A stretch of DNA of 64,000 nt from Rhizobium nepotum 39/7 (GCF_000949865.1 NZ_JWJH01000004.1:124001-188000); one strand, 5' to 3'; positions 10,286 to 19,348 are shown, counted from the stretch's first letter. A program made the numbers and translations. The notes: generated by a model not told the origin, from the sequence alone.

Positions 10286-11647
10286 ATGATGTATGATATT
10301 GAAGACGCAAAGAAATTTTTCGCCGATAACCCCGATATCGAAATTCTCGAAGCCTTCGTCATAGACGCAAACGGCGTGCCGCGCGGCAAATGGATTCCGC
10401 GCGAACGGGCGATCGATGTTCTTGAAAAGGGAATGGCGATCCCGCGCTCGGTCTATGCGCTGGATATCTGGGGCCGCGATGTGCACGCCGCAGGCCTTGC
10501 CGAAGGTACGGGCGATCCGGACGGGTTCTGCTTTCCTGTTCCCGGCACGCTGTCGCGGGTGACATGGCTTGGCCGACCGACCGCGCAGGTCCTGCTCGCG
10601 ATGAAAAATCCGGATGGAACAGGGTTTTACGGTGATCCGCGCAATGTTCTGGCGCGGGTTCTGGAAGCATACAAAAAGGCCGGTCTCACACCGGTCGTGG
10701 CCACCGAACTCGAATTCTATCTGATCGACCCGGTTCGTTCCGCGCTCGATCCCGTTCGTCCGCCACACAGCCGCGAAGGCCGTTGGCACACGGGCCAGAC
10801 ACAGGTTCTGTCGATTTCCGAATTGCAGGATTTCGAGGATGTCTTCCACGATATCGCCACCGCTTGCCGCGCGCAGGGCGTTCTTGCCGATACGACGTTG
10901 CGGGAAAACGGCCCCGGACAATATGAGATCAACCTCAATCACGTACCGGACGCATTGCGGGCCGCCGACTTTGCGGTCTTCCTGAAACGCATCGTCAAGG
11001 GTGTGGCGCGGCGGCATGAACTTGACGCCACCTTCATGGCCAAGCCCTACGGGTTGCAGGCCGGCAACGGCATGCATGTGCATTTCTCCGTTCTCGATGG
11101 TGACGGCACCAACATCTACGGTGGGGAAAATGGCCCGTCCGACGCGCTGATGCATTCGGTCGGCGGTCTCTTGGAAAATATGGGGGAAAGCATGGCGATC
11201 TTCGCTCCCCATGCCAATTCCTATCGCCGCCTGACGCCCAGCGAGCATGCGCCCACCTATGCCTCCTGGGGCATCGACAACCGTTCGGCGGCGGTGCGCG
11301 TCATCACAGCCAGTAAAGCTGCAACGCGTATCGAACATCGCGTCGCCGGTGCCGATACCAATCCCTATCTCGTCGTGGCGATGATCCTGAGTGCGGCGCT
11401 CGCCGGCATGAAGGAAAAACGCCAGCCCGGTGGCGCGATTTCCGGCGACAGCCACGCCATCAATCACGAGCCCCTGCCCACCAACTGGGATTATGCTCTT
11501 CAGCGCTTCACGCGTTCGAGCTTCGCTTATGCAACGCTCGGCCAGCGCTATCGCACGTTGTTTTCTGCCTGCAAGCAGCAGGAACTTTCCGAATTTTCCC
11601 TGCGTGTAACCGACGTCGAATATGACGCCTATATCAGGACGGTGTGA
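10286..11647 (+). CDS. puuA: Glutamine synthetase family protein, gamma-glutamylputrescine synthetase-like
   Basis: A 453-residue GS-like ligase, expected to join glutamate to putrescine or a related amine with ATP, the first step of the Puu route. Recognisable parts are the beta-grasp N-domain (DANGVPRGKW), the metal and glutamate motif ATELEFYL, NGPGQYEINL, the GNGMHVHFSVLD block and NRSAAVRV. The start is the ATG at 10286, chosen because homologues begin MYDI or close to it; an adjacent ATG at 10289 is equivalent. The next gene, one base after the stop, encodes the matching gamma-glutamylamine oxidase-like flavoprotein, which is the strongest argument for the PuuA assignment over other GlnA-like enzymes. 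Confidence 0.82.
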   Translation: MMYDIEDAKKFFADNPDIEILEAFVIDANGVPRGKWIPRERAIDVLEKGMAIPRSVYALDIWGRDVHAAGLAEGTGDPDGFCFPVPGTLSRVTWLGRPTAQVLLAMKNPDGTGFYGDPRNVLARVLEAYKKAGLTPVVATELEFYLIDPVRSALDPVRPPHSREGRWHTGQTQVLSISELQDFEDVFHDIATACRAQGVLADTTLRENGPGQYEINLNHVPDALRAADFAVFLKRIVKGVARRHELDATFMAKPYGLQAGNGMHVHFSVLDGDGTNIYGGENGPSDALMHSVGGLLENMGESMAIFAPHANSYRRLTPSEHAPTYASWGIDNRSAAVRVITASKAATRIEHRVAGADTNPYLVVAMILSAALAGMKEKRQPGGAISGDSHAINHEPLPTNWDYALQRFTRSSFAYATLGQRYRTLFSACKQQELSEFSLRVTDVEYDAYIRTV

Positions 11648-11648
11648 G

Positions 11649-12950
11649 ATGGCTGAGGTGACGAATATTCCCAACCCCGGCCACGCATCCTCCTGGTATG
11701 CGGCCTCCGCCAATGTCAAATCCGTGCGGCCCTCGCTGGAAGGTGCGCTGGAAGCGGATGTCTGCGTCATCGGCGGCGGGTTTACCGGCATTTCCGCCGC
11801 CCTCGAACTCTCCGAACGCGGTTACTCCGTTATCGTGCTGGAGGGGGTGCGGGTCGGCTTCGGTGCCTCGGGCCGCAATGGTGGCCAGATCGTCAATGGC
11901 TACAGCCGCGACCTCGAAACAATCGCCAGTCGTTACGGTCATGAAAAGGCGGTGAAACTCGGGGAAATGTCGCTGGAAGGCGGCGCGATCATCCGCGAGC
12001 GCATCGCGAAATACGCCATCGATTGCGATCTCGTTGATGGCGGCTTTTTCGCTGCTTTTACGCCGAAACAGATCCGCGAGATGGAGGCTCACAACACCCA
12101 TTGGGAAAAACACGGCCATGGCGGACTTGAGATGGTCGCTAAAGCCGATGTCGGAAAATACGTGCAGACCGACCGTTATGCTGGCGGCATGATTGACCGC
12201 TTCGGGGGCCACATCCATCCGCTCAATCTGGTGCAGGGGGAAGCGGCGGCGGCCGAAAGCCTCGGTGCGCGTATTTTTGAAAACTCGCGGGTCATTTCGC
12301 TGGAGCAGGGTGCGAACCCCGTTGTCCGCACGGCAACGGGCAGCGTGAAGGCGAAATATGTTCTCGTCTGCGGCAATGCCTATCTCGGTAAGCTGCTGCC
12401 GGAAATCGGTGACCGGATGATGCCGGTCTCAAGTCAGGTCATGGCGACAGAGCCGCTCGATGCCGATCTGATCGAGGAACTCCTGCCCGCCAATTATTGC
12501 GTCGAGGATGCCAATTACATTCTCGATTATTATCGCCGCACCTCCGACAATCGCCTGCTTTATGGCGGTGGCATCGGCTATGGCGGCAGCGACCCGGCGG
12601 ACCTGACGGGCGTGATCCGTCCGAACATGCTGAAGACCTTCCCGCAACTGGAACAGACCAGGATAGATTTCGCCTGGAGCGGCAATTTCGCGCTGACACT
12701 GACGCGCATCCCGCATATGGGCAGGCTGTCGGATAACGTCTATTTTTCGCATGGTGATAGCGGCCACGGCGTCACCACCACGCATCTGCTCGGCAAGATA
12801 CTGGGCGAGGTGGTTGCAGGCCACGCTGAGCGTTTCGATGTCTGGAGTTCCCTGCCGAACTACCCGTTCCCGGGCGGCAAGACCTTCCGTGTGCCGCTGA
12901 CCGTGCTTGGCGCATGGTGGTACGGCATGCGCGACAGGCTCGGATTTTAA
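11649..12950 (+). CDS. puuB: FAD-dependent gamma-glutamylputrescine oxidase-like protein
   Basis: A 433-residue DAO-family oxidase of PuuB/OrdL type. It opens with SSWYAASAN, then the FAD-binding motif VCVIGGGFTGISAALELSERG near residues 38-58. GASGRNGGQIVNGYS follows, the signature flavin loop of the PuuB group. The C-terminal WSGNFALTLTRIPHMG and FSHGDSGHGVTTTHLLG complete the flavin site. The start codon lies one base after the puuA-like stop, so the two are cotranscribed and probably coupled. Predicted reaction: oxidation of gamma-glutamylputrescine to the aldehyde with H2O2 release. PuuC- and PuuD-type partners are not adjacent. Confidence 0.82.
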   Translation: MAEVTNIPNPGHASSWYAASANVKSVRPSLEGALEADVCVIGGGFTGISAALELSERGYSVIVLEGVRVGFGASGRNGGQIVNGYSRDLETIASRYGHEKAVKLGEMSLEGGAIIRERIAKYAIDCDLVDGGFFAAFTPKQIREMEAHNTHWEKHGHGGLEMVAKADVGKYVQTDRYAGGMIDRFGGHIHPLNLVQGEAAAAESLGARIFENSRVISLEQGANPVVRTATGSVKAKYVLVCGNAYLGKLLPEIGDRMMPVSSQVMATEPLDADLIEELLPANYCVEDANYILDYYRRTSDNRLLYGGGIGYGGSDPADLTGVIRPNMLKTFPQLEQTRIDFAWSGNFALTLTRIPHMGRLSDNVYFSHGDSGHGVTTTHLLGKILGEVVAGHAERFDVWSSLPNYPFPGGKTFRVPLTVLGAWWYGMRDRLGF

Positions 12951-13456
12951 AACGTCACCGCTTGCAAACCGGAAAGCGCGTTTGCGGTGATATCCTCCGG
13001 CGTGGCGTCGATGCTGACGGTCACGACACCGGGTTCGCCGGTCGGCACTTCCAGCGTCGCAAGCTGGGTCTGGAGCAGCGAGAGCGGCATGAAGTGGCCC
13101 TTGCGCTCGCCCATGCGTCGGCTGAGAAGTTCCAGGCTGCCGTCCAGATAGACGAAAGCGAGCGAGCCACCTGCGGCTTTGCGAAGTCGGTCGCGATAGA
13201 TTTTCTTGAGCGCCGAGCAGGAAACGACGACGCCGTTATTTTCACGGCCCTTGTGCAGTTCCGCGCCGATGAGATCGAGCCACGGCCAGCGGTCTTCGTC
13301 GGTCAGCGGAATGCCCTCCGACATTTTGTCGACATTGGATTTCGGGTGAAGCTTGTCGCCCTCAATGAAGGCAATGCCCAGTTTTTCCGCCAGTTCCTCT
13401 GCGACCGTGGACTTGCCAGAGCCGCTCACTCCCATCACGACGATTGCCTGTGTCAC
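12947..13456 (-). CDS. gntK: Gluconokinase
   Basis: Cytosolic kinase of 169 residues that converts gluconate to 6-phosphogluconate, feeding the Entner-Doudoroff and pentose phosphate routes. The P-loop GVSGSGKST is at residues 9-17. EGDKLHPKSNVDKMSEGIPLTDEDRWPWL (sugar-binding region, about 37-65) and CSALKKIYRDRLR are the family blocks, and GHFMPLSLLQTQLATLE closes the sequence. Its 3' end overlaps the convergent puuB-like gene by four bases. No gluconate transporter or repressor is nearby. Confidence 0.94.
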   Translation of the reverse strand: MTQAIVVMGVSGSGKSTVAEELAEKLGIAFIEGDKLHPKSNVDKMSEGIPLTDEDRWPWLDLIGAELHKGRENNGVVVSCSALKKIYRDRLRKAAGGSLAFVYLDGSLELLSRRMGERKGHFMPLSLLQTQLATLEVPTGEPGVVTVSIDATPEDITANALSGLQAVTF

Positions 13457-13543
13457 CCGAACCTCGAATGTTTCTGTTTCGACGGTCTGCCCCTAACATG
13501 TGCGGCGGGTGTCGGGAACATAAAAATGAGGCGCTTCCTGCCG

Positions 13544-14284
13544 CTAATGCCCTGTTTTCCGAGCTGCCACCCTTTCCAGCGCTGAAAAAGTAGCATGGAT
13601 CAGGATCGCGAGAGCGGCGACGATCAAGCCGCCCTGGAGGATGAAGGCGAGATTGTTGGATTGCAAACCGGCGATGATGACTTCCCCGAGCGTTCGGGCG
13701 GCAACCGTGGAGCCGATGGTCGCGGTCGAAAGGCTGATGACCGCCGAAAGCCTGACGCCTGCGAGAATTGCTGGAAGGGCAAGCGGCAGTTCGACTTTGA
13801 CAAGCCGTTGCCAGCCGGTCATGCCGCTGCCTCTGGCGGCATCCATCACGGCGGCGGGCAGGGTCGTCAGCCCGGTCAGCGTATTTTCGAAAACCGGCAG
13901 CAGCGCATAGAGAAACAACGCGATGAGCGTGGGTTTTTCGCCAAAACCGATCATCGGCACCGCCAGCGCCAGCACCGCCACCGGCGGAAAGGTCTGGCCG
14001 ATATTGACGATGCTGCGTGACAGCGGCAGAAAATCCGCGCCGAACGGGCGGGTGACGAGAACCGCAAGAGCGCCCGCCACCAGAGTGGCCAGCCCCGTGG
14101 CGATCCCGACAATGGTCAGATGCGAAAGTGTCAGGGAAAACAGATTGGCCTGGACGTAGATCGCCGGCGCGTTGGCCTGCACGAGAGGGCGGAATACCGG
14201 CGTGAAGATTTGCGGCGCCGCGAGAAAGACGATCAGCGCCAGCACCAGAAGTCCGGGGGCGAAAAACGAAGCGGCGTTTTTCAT
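13544..14284 (-). CDS. yehW: Osmoprotectant-type ABC transporter permease (YehW-like)
   Basis: A 246-residue inner-membrane permease of the glycine betaine/choline OpuBB family, last gene of a four-gene operon. It begins MKNAASFFAPGLLVLALIVF. About six hydrophobic helices are evident, with the coupling loop DAARGSGMTGWQRLVKVELPLALP near residues 135-158. The ATG at 14284 overlaps the stop of the ATPase gene as ATGA. It pairs with the longer permease encoded at 15216-16403 to form the heteromeric channel. By family, substrates are betaine-like osmoprotectants with low affinity; the actual ligand is unknown. Confidence 0.85.
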   Translation of the reverse strand: MKNAASFFAPGLLVLALIVFLAAPQIFTPVFRPLVQANAPAIYVQANLFSLTLSHLTIVGIATGLATLVAGALAVLVTRPFGADFLPLSRSIVNIGQTFPPVAVLALAVPMIGFGEKPTLIALFLYALLPVFENTLTGLTTLPAAVMDAARGSGMTGWQRLVKVELPLALPAILAGVRLSAVISLSTATIGSTVAARTLGEVIIAGLQSNNLAFILQGGLIVAALAILIHATFSALERVAARKTGH

Positions 14285-15219
14285 GGGGTTCCGGCAGCAC
14301 GCTGGAGGAGAACATCGCGCCGTACCCGGCCCGCCGGCTGACCATCGTCTTTGAGCACCGGCAAGGCATCGCAGCCCGCCCATAACATCGCCGACAGGGC
14401 GTCGCGCTGGCTGGTGTGCTCGTTCAGCGGTTCGCCTTCCGCATGTCCCGGCTCCACGATATCAGCGACGGACAGGACGGAAAGCAGCTTAAGCGCGCGC
14501 TCGTTTTCGCCGATCATGGTGCGGACGAAATCCGTTGCGGGTTTCAGCACTAGTTCCGCCGGCGGGCAGTCCTGAACGATACGGCCCTTGTCCATGACGG
14601 CGATGCGGTCCGCCAGGTGGAAGGCCTCGTCCATATCATGCGTGACGAGAACGATCGTGACGCCGAGCTTCTTCTGGATATCGAGAAGATCGTTCTGGGC
14701 CTTGGCACGGATAACCGGGTCCAGGGCGCCGAAAGGTTCGTCCATCAACAGGATGTTCGGTTCGGCCGCCAGCGCACGGGCCACGCCGACGCGCTGCTGC
14801 TGGCCGCCGGAAAGCTCATGCGGAAAGCGGTCGGCATAAAGCGCGGGATCAAGCTGGAAGAGATGCATCAGCGCATCGATTTTCGCATCGATGCGCTTGC
14901 GGTCCCAGCCGATCAGTTGCGGAACAGTTGCGATATTCTCCGCCACGGTGCGATGCGGAAACAGCCCATGGCCCTGAATGGCATAGCCGATCTGACGGCG
15001 CAGCTTGTAGCCCGGCATAGTGCTCACATCGTCTCCGTCGATGCGGATCGTGCCGGAGGTCGGCTCCACCAGTCGGTTTATCATGCGAAGCAGCGTAGTT
15101 TTTCCCGACCCGGAAGTGCCGACGATGACGGTGACGGTGCGGGGCGGGACGGTCAACGAGACTTGGTCGACCACGGTCGTATCGCCATACCGTTTTGTGA
15201 TGGTGTCGATCTCGATCAT
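14281..15219 (-). CDS. yehX: Osmoprotectant-type ABC transporter ATP-binding protein (YehX-like)
   Basis: The ATPase of the OsmF-type importer, 312 residues. Walker A GTSGSGKT lies at 34-41, signature LSGGQQQR at about 137-143 and Walker B ILLMDEPFGALDP at 156-168. The last 70 residues resemble the CBS-like regulatory tail of OpuA/YehX ATPases, which senses ionic strength in some members. The ATG at 15219 overlaps the upstream permease stop (ATGA), and its own stop overlaps the downstream permease start. The frame is open well beyond this start, but that part is antisense to nothing and merely shadows the upstream permease. Confidence 0.9.
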   Translation of the reverse strand: MIEIDTITKRYGDTTVVDQVSLTVPPRTVTVIVGTSGSGKTTLLRMINRLVEPTSGTIRIDGDDVSTMPGYKLRRQIGYAIQGHGLFPHRTVAENIATVPQLIGWDRKRIDAKIDALMHLFQLDPALYADRFPHELSGGQQQRVGVARALAAEPNILLMDEPFGALDPVIRAKAQNDLLDIQKKLGVTIVLVTHDMDEAFHLADRIAVMDKGRIVQDCPPAELVLKPATDFVRTMIGENERALKLLSVLSVADIVEPGHAEGEPLNEHTSQRDALSAMLWAGCDALPVLKDDGQPAGRVRRDVLLQRAAGTP

Positions 15220-16403
15220 GCTTTTTGCCTTCCGCCTGCGCTGAAGAGATTGCTGTCGATGAGGGCGTCGAGCGTGATCGCAGCGGCAAAGCCGAGCAGC
15301 ACGGTCGGCACGGTGCCGAGCAGGACGAGGTCCATCGCCGTCTGCCCAATGCCCTGAAACACGAAAACACCAAATCCGCCGCCGCCGATCAGCGCCGCGA
15401 TGGTCGCCAGCCCGATATTCTGCACCAAGACGATACGAATGCCGGTAAGAATGACCGGCATGGCCAGCGGAAACTCCACCCGCAGCAACCTTTGCACCGC
15501 CGTCATCCCAAGCCCACGCGCTGCTTCCCGCACCGCTTGCGAGACGCCGGAAAGGCCGACCACCGTATTGGAGACGACAGGCAGCAGCGAATAGAGAAAC
15601 AGCGCCACGAAAGCGGGCGCCATACCGATGCCGGCGATGCCGATCTTCGCCGCGCCCGGCACGTTGGCCGCCATCCATCCGAGCGGCGCGATCAGAAGAC
15701 CGAAAAGGGCGATGGAGGGAATGGTCTGGACGATGTTGAGAGCGTTCAGCACACCGGAGCGCAATCGCTCGACCTTGTAACAGAGAATGCCGAGTGGGAT
15801 ACCGGCCACGGTCGCCGCGACCAGCGAGCCGATGGCAAGCTCGACATGTCGGCGTGCCTCGGTCCAGAAGGTATCGGCCCGGCCGGTATATTCTTTGATG
15901 ATGGAGAGATCGCCCCAGAGGCCGCTTGTCAGAACCGCTGCAAGCGCTGCCATGGCCATCAACAGCAGCAAAATCCGCAAGCCCGGCTTCGGCTGGAGGC
16001 GGGCGATACAATCCGTGGCGAGTAAGGCCAGCCCCGCAAACATCAGCCAGAAACCGCTCGCCGGCGAAACGCGCGCAAAGCCGTTACCATCGGGTGTCAG
16101 GGCAGACGCCGCCTGCCCGACGAAGATTGCCAGCGCCGCAAGGCTCGCCAGCGCGGCTGCGAGTTTCAGGCGCGCCGGAAAGCGGAAAAAGGCGACGAAG
16201 GCAGCGAGGAGGATGATCGCGACGAGGATGGTCGCGGCAGAAGCTGGAAGGGCTTCGAAGATCGTCCGGGTTTCGCCCTGAACGATCCGGTTGGCGCGCA
16301 ATGTCATGAAGGGAGACGCGAAAAGCGCGTAGAGAAGCAGGCACGAAATCAGCACGCCCACCTTGTCAGGCCATTTCGTCAAATTTCGCTCCCTCTGGAC
16401 CAT
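15216..16403 (-). CDS. yehY: Osmoprotectant-type ABC transporter permease, long form (YehY-like)
   Basis: A 395-residue permease of the YehY kind. The N-terminal half (about residues 15-175) carries several extra hydrophobic helices, and the C-terminal half is the usual OpuBB-like permease with EAARGLGMTAVQRLLRVEFPLAMP as the ATPase coupling loop. This long form plus the short YehW-like form is typical of OsmF/YehZYXW systems. It follows the binding-protein gene after a 59-bp gap that contains a palindromic repeat, and overlaps the ATPase gene by four bases. Confidence 0.87.
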   Translation of the reverse strand: MVQRERNLTKWPDKVGVLISCLLLYALFASPFMTLRANRIVQGETRTIFEALPASAATILVAIILLAAFVAFFRFPARLKLAAALASLAALAIFVGQAASALTPDGNGFARVSPASGFWLMFAGLALLATDCIARLQPKPGLRILLLLMAMAALAAVLTSGLWGDLSIIKEYTGRADTFWTEARRHVELAIGSLVAATVAGIPLGILCYKVERLRSGVLNALNIVQTIPSIALFGLLIAPLGWMAANVPGAAKIGIAGIGMAPAFVALFLYSLLPVVSNTVVGLSGVSQAVREAARGLGMTAVQRLLRVEFPLAMPVILTGIRIVLVQNIGLATIAALIGGGGFGVFVFQGIGQTAMDLVLLGTVPTVLLGFAAAITLDALIDSNLFSAGGRQKA

Positions 16404-16410
16404 GGATACG

Positions 16411-16451
16411 GCGGGATAACGAAACCGCGCGTGGTTTCCGCTATCCCGCTC
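16411..16451. repeat. Palindromic intergenic repeat, copy 3
   Basis: GCGGGATA and TATCCCGC arms surround GGAAACC/GGTTTCC-like inner arms. This is a shorter version of the repeat at 993-1038 and 10063-10110. It lies inside the operon, between the binding-protein gene and its permease, so it would be transcribed and could set differential expression. Confidence 0.7.
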
Positions 16452-16462
16452 GTTAGAGGCAA

Positions 16463-17374
16463 TTACTTAAGGAAACCGTTCTTCGTCAGGAAGTCGGTCG
16501 CGACGGTCTTGGCCTGTTCGCCGCCCACTTGTACGCGGGCGTTCAAGTCCTGCAAGGTCGCCAGATCCAGCTTTTCAAACACGGGTTTCAGCAATTCTTC
16601 GATATTGGGGTGCTTTTTCAGAACCTCTTCGCGGATGATCGGCGCTGGCTGGTAGACGGGCTGCACATGCTTGTCGTCCTCAAGCACCACAAGACCGGAG
16701 GGGGCGATGCCGCCATCGGTGCCATAGACCATGGCGGCATTGGCATTGTTCGTCTGATTGGCGGCGGCGGCGATCGTGGCGGCGGTATCGCCGCCGGAAA
16801 GCGTGATCAACTGGTCCGGTTTCATGGTGAAGCCGTAAGTGGTCTGAAATGCCGGCAAGGCGGCGGCGGAGTTGACGAATTCCGAGGATGCGGCAAGAAC
16901 CACCTCACCGCCACCGGCGATATATTTGCCGAAGTCCGAAAGCGTCTTCAGATTGTTTTTGTCGGCAACATCTTTGCGCAGCGCGATCGCCCAGGTGTTG
17001 TTTGCCGGTGATGGTGCCAGCCAGACGATCTTGTTGACGTCGTAATCGAGCGTTTTGGCTTCCTCATAACCCTTGGCGGCATCCTTCCAGAGCGGGTCGT
17101 CCGCCTTGGAGAAAAAGAAGGCGGCATTGCCGGTATATTCCGGATAGATGTCGATCTCGCCCGCCGTGATCGCCTTTCTGACGACCGGCGTTGCGCCGAG
17201 CTGGATGCGATCCGTTGTCTCGATATTGTTCTGTTTCAGAACGGCGAGGATGATGTTGCCGAGAACGCCGCCTTCCGTGTCGATTTTCGACGAGACGACC
17301 ACCTGCGCCTGGGCAATGGAGCCAAAAAGTGCAAGCGCAAGTCCGGCGCCCGTCAACGTCATCAAGCGGTTCAT
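16463..17374 (-). CDS. osmF: Osmoprotectant ABC transporter substrate-binding protein (OsmF/YehZ-like)
   Basis: Periplasmic binding protein of 303 residues, OpuAC family, first gene of the importer operon. A signal peptide runs to about residue 23 (ALALFGSIAQAQ). The mature part shows the OsmF-like sequence VVSSKIDTEGGVLGNIILAVL and AGEIDIYPEYTGNAAFFF, in which the tyrosine/aromatic residues line the ligand cage in this family. NNTWAIALRKDVA and ALPAFQTTYGF are further conserved parts. Quaternary ammonium compounds are the expected ligands, but E. coli OsmF binds them weakly, so the physiological role is uncertain. Confidence 0.87.
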   Translation of the reverse strand: MNRLMTLTGAGLALALFGSIAQAQVVVSSKIDTEGGVLGNIILAVLKQNNIETTDRIQLGATPVVRKAITAGEIDIYPEYTGNAAFFFSKADDPLWKDAAKGYEEAKTLDYDVNKIVWLAPSPANNTWAIALRKDVADKNNLKTLSDFGKYIAGGGEVVLAASSEFVNSAAALPAFQTTYGFTMKPDQLITLSGGDTAATIAAAANQTNNANAAMVYGTDGGIAPSGLVVLEDDKHVQPVYQPAPIIREEVLKKHPNIEELLKPVFEKLDLATLQDLNARVQVGGEQAKTVATDFLTKNGFLK

Positions 17375-17516
17375 GAAAGTTCCTCCGGTGGGTCAGCCTG
17401 CCAAACAGGTGAAAAGTCGCCGCCGCAATTGCGGCCAAGCCGTAACGGCCCGGAGGAAAAATGGTTGCAAGGAAGGCCGCATTTTTATGTGCGTGGCTCA
17501 GGCTGCTGACCCCTCG

Positions 17517-18563
17517 CTATGTTTCGCCGTCTTGCTTGCGCGCGCCTTTGCCCATGACGAGCGGCATGAGAACCGACAGAAACAGGAGCCTGAGGACGTG
17601 ATGCGAGCCGACATAGGCGGTATCGGCATGCATCATCACGGCCATGGCCGCCATGGTTTCAAGACCGCCCGGCGAATAGGCGATCATGACGGCATTGAGC
17701 GGAACACCGGTGATGTTGGAAATCATCCAGGCGATGCTTCCGGCAATCAGCATGACGGCGATGGTGACAACGAAACCCGCCAGAAAGCCTTTCCGCACAT
17801 CCATCAGCGACACATTCGAAAAGCGCGTGCCGATGAGACAGCCGATCAGCACATAGACCGGCAGGCTGAGCCAGGTCGGAACGCCGCCCTCGGTCAAGCC
17901 GGTAATGTGGGTGCCGATGGAAACGGCGACGCCGCCGAGCAGCAATGCTGCCGGAAATTTCCATCGCAGGAAGAGCCATCCCATCGCAAGCGACGCGCCG
18001 ATGGTCAGCGCCAGTGTGAACAGGCCCATAGGCGGGTTGACGATGAGCGGTTCCGTGCTGACCAGATCGAAATATTCGACGATCAGCGGCACGGAAAGCG
18101 TCAACGCCAGCACCCGCACGCTTTGCACGATGCTGACGGTCGCAAGGTCGCTTTTGGTCTCGGCGCCGAGGCTGATGATATAGCTGAGGTGCCCAGGTGA
18201 AGCGCCCAGCATCGCCGTCGTCCGGTCGTATCCAAAGCCGTAATGCAGGATCCAGTAGGCGACATAGAGCATGATGACGACGGCGGCGAGCACGACGACG
18301 AAGCTCAGGGGCCACGTCTTTGCGGCATCGATCACCGAGGGCGTCACGCTCGTTCCCATCGAAATGCCGACGACGACAAAACAGGCATTGCGGATAGAGG
18401 CCGGAATTCCAAGTTTTGCGCCGGCCAGCCCCGTGATCGTTACGGCGAGCGCCGGACCGGAAAGAAAGGGTGCGGGAATATCGAGCAGGCTGGCAAGCAG
18501 CGCACCCATGCTGCCGACGAGTGCGGTAAGCGCAAATGTGTGGAATTCAGGCTTGATGATCAT
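17517..18563 (-). CDS. AbrB family membrane protein
   Basis: A 348-residue integral membrane protein of the AbrB/'ammonia monooxygenase' duplication family (PF05145), a name that reflects old annotation and not enzymatic function. About ten hydrophobic helices occur in two related halves: LDIPAPFLSGPALAVTITGL in the first half matches the repeat-type motif, and ITGVPLNAVMIAYSPGGLETMAAMA in the second half carries the typical PGG sequence. The ATG at 18563 is used; a TTG eight codons upstream keeps the frame open. It stands alone between the OsmF operon and rirA. Function is unknown; a transport role is inferred. Confidence 0.8.
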   Translation of the reverse strand: MIIKPEFHTFALTALVGSMGALLASLLDIPAPFLSGPALAVTITGLAGAKLGIPASIRNACFVVVGISMGTSVTPSVIDAAKTWPLSFVVVLAAVVIMLYVAYWILHYGFGYDRTTAMLGASPGHLSYIISLGAETKSDLATVSIVQSVRVLALTLSVPLIVEYFDLVSTEPLIVNPPMGLFTLALTIGASLAMGWLFLRWKFPAALLLGGVAVSIGTHITGLTEGGVPTWLSLPVYVLIGCLIGTRFSNVSLMDVRKGFLAGFVVTIAVMLIAGSIAWMISNITGVPLNAVMIAYSPGGLETMAAMAVMMHADTAYVGSHHVLRLLFLSVLMPLVMGKGARKQDGET

Positions 18564-18675
18564 TGCGACGCTGGCTGATTGCTTCAAAAAAGCTCGCGAC
18601 CAAATGCGCCGCTTCGTCGCGCGACGTCAACACGCGAGGCCAAAAATATTGCATTTCAGGAGTATTCCATAAAAG

Positions 18676-18706
18676 AAAAGCCCGTGACCTGCGGACACGG
18701 GCTATG
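18676..18706 (-). terminator. Rho-independent terminator of rirA
   Basis: On the minus strand AGCCCGTG and CACGGGCT form an 8-bp stem with a 9-base loop, followed by TTTTCTTTT. It lies about 30 bases beyond the rirA stop. Confidence 0.8.
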
Positions 18707-18733
18707 GCAATTGCCGGTTGGGCAATGGGCCGA

Positions 18734-19204
18734 TCAGGCGGCCGGAAGGGCGACGATCTTCGGCATTTCCGTGTCGATGCCGAGCAGGAAGTTGATCTGG
18801 GGCCGCGCCTTGACGAGATCGTCGATCGAATAGTCCGCCAGCACATCGAAGAAGGCATTAAGCGCCTTGCGAAGCGCCGTGTTCAGGCCGCAGCTGTCCA
18901 CGAGCGGACATTCGACAGCGCCGTCTTCGAAACATTCGGCCATGGCAAAGCTGTCTTCGGTGACCTTCACCACGTCGAACAGGCTGATCTTCTCGGCAGG
19001 CTTGCCAAGCCGCACGCCGCCATTGCGGCCGCGCACGGTTTCCACCAGGCCGGCCTTGTTGAGCGGTTGCAGAATTTTGAAAAGGAACAGCTCAGAGACG
19101 CCGTAAGCCCTGGCAATCTCCGGAATGCGGCTCAACTTGCCTTGGTTTGCGGCGCAATACATCAACATGCGAACCGCATAGTTGGTCTGTTTGGTCAAAC
19201 GCAT
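18734..19204 (-). CDS. rirA: Iron-responsive Rrf2 family repressor RirA
   Basis: Rhizobial iron regulator of 156 residues. It binds an iron-sulphur cluster when iron is replete and represses iron uptake genes. The N-terminal winged helix is MRLTKQTNYAVRMLMYCAAN to about residue 60, with ELFLFKILQPLNKAGLVET as recognition helix region. Three cysteines (about C91, C99, C105, spacing C-x7-C-x5-C) are the cluster ligands. The sequence is close to what I recall of A. tumefaciens RirA. An Irr-type box lies in the upstream region, and a ferric iron binding protein gene is divergent, matching the known cross-control of RirA and Irr. Confidence 0.95.
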   Translation of the reverse strand: MRLTKQTNYAVRMLMYCAANQGKLSRIPEIARAYGVSELFLFKILQPLNKAGLVETVRGRNGGVRLGKPAEKISLFDVVKVTEDSFAMAECFEDGAVECPLVDSCGLNTALRKALNAFFDVLADYSIDDLVKARPQINFLLGIDTEMPKIVALPAA

Positions 19205-19251
19205 GCTGGTCTCCTAACTCTCAATGTGGAGTTATATAGTCTCTTTTTCAG

Positions 19252-19269
19252 TTTAGAACAATTCCAGAA
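19252..19269. promoter_or_regulatory. Candidate Irr box (ICE-like) upstream of rirA
   Basis: TTTAGAACAATTCCAGAA resembles the ICE consensus TTTAGAA-N3-TTCTAAA with two mismatches in the right arm. It lies about 48-65 bases before the rirA start. Irr repression of rirA is described for A. tumefaciens, so the location fits. Confidence 0.55.
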
Positions 19270-19333
19270 ACCGAAAAAACTGGTGTCCATCAGATATTTC
19301 TCAAACAGCCTTGTTGACCGTTCTGATGATTCA

Positions 19334-19348
19334 TGAACAAACAAGTCA
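19334..19348. promoter_or_regulatory. Candidate RirA (IRO) box upstream of fbpA
   Basis: TGA-N9-TCA, the iron-responsive operator pattern described for RirA, is present 30 bases before the chosen fbpA start. The motif is short and could occur by chance; its place in the rirA-fbpA intergenic region is the supporting argument. Confidence 0.45.

Noticed and set aside
10235-11791. A 518-codon open frame on the minus strand opposite the glutamine synthetase-like gene
   Set aside because: It lies fully antisense to a gene with clear family motifs and itself has no domain or ribosome site. Long antisense frames are expected in high-GC DNA.
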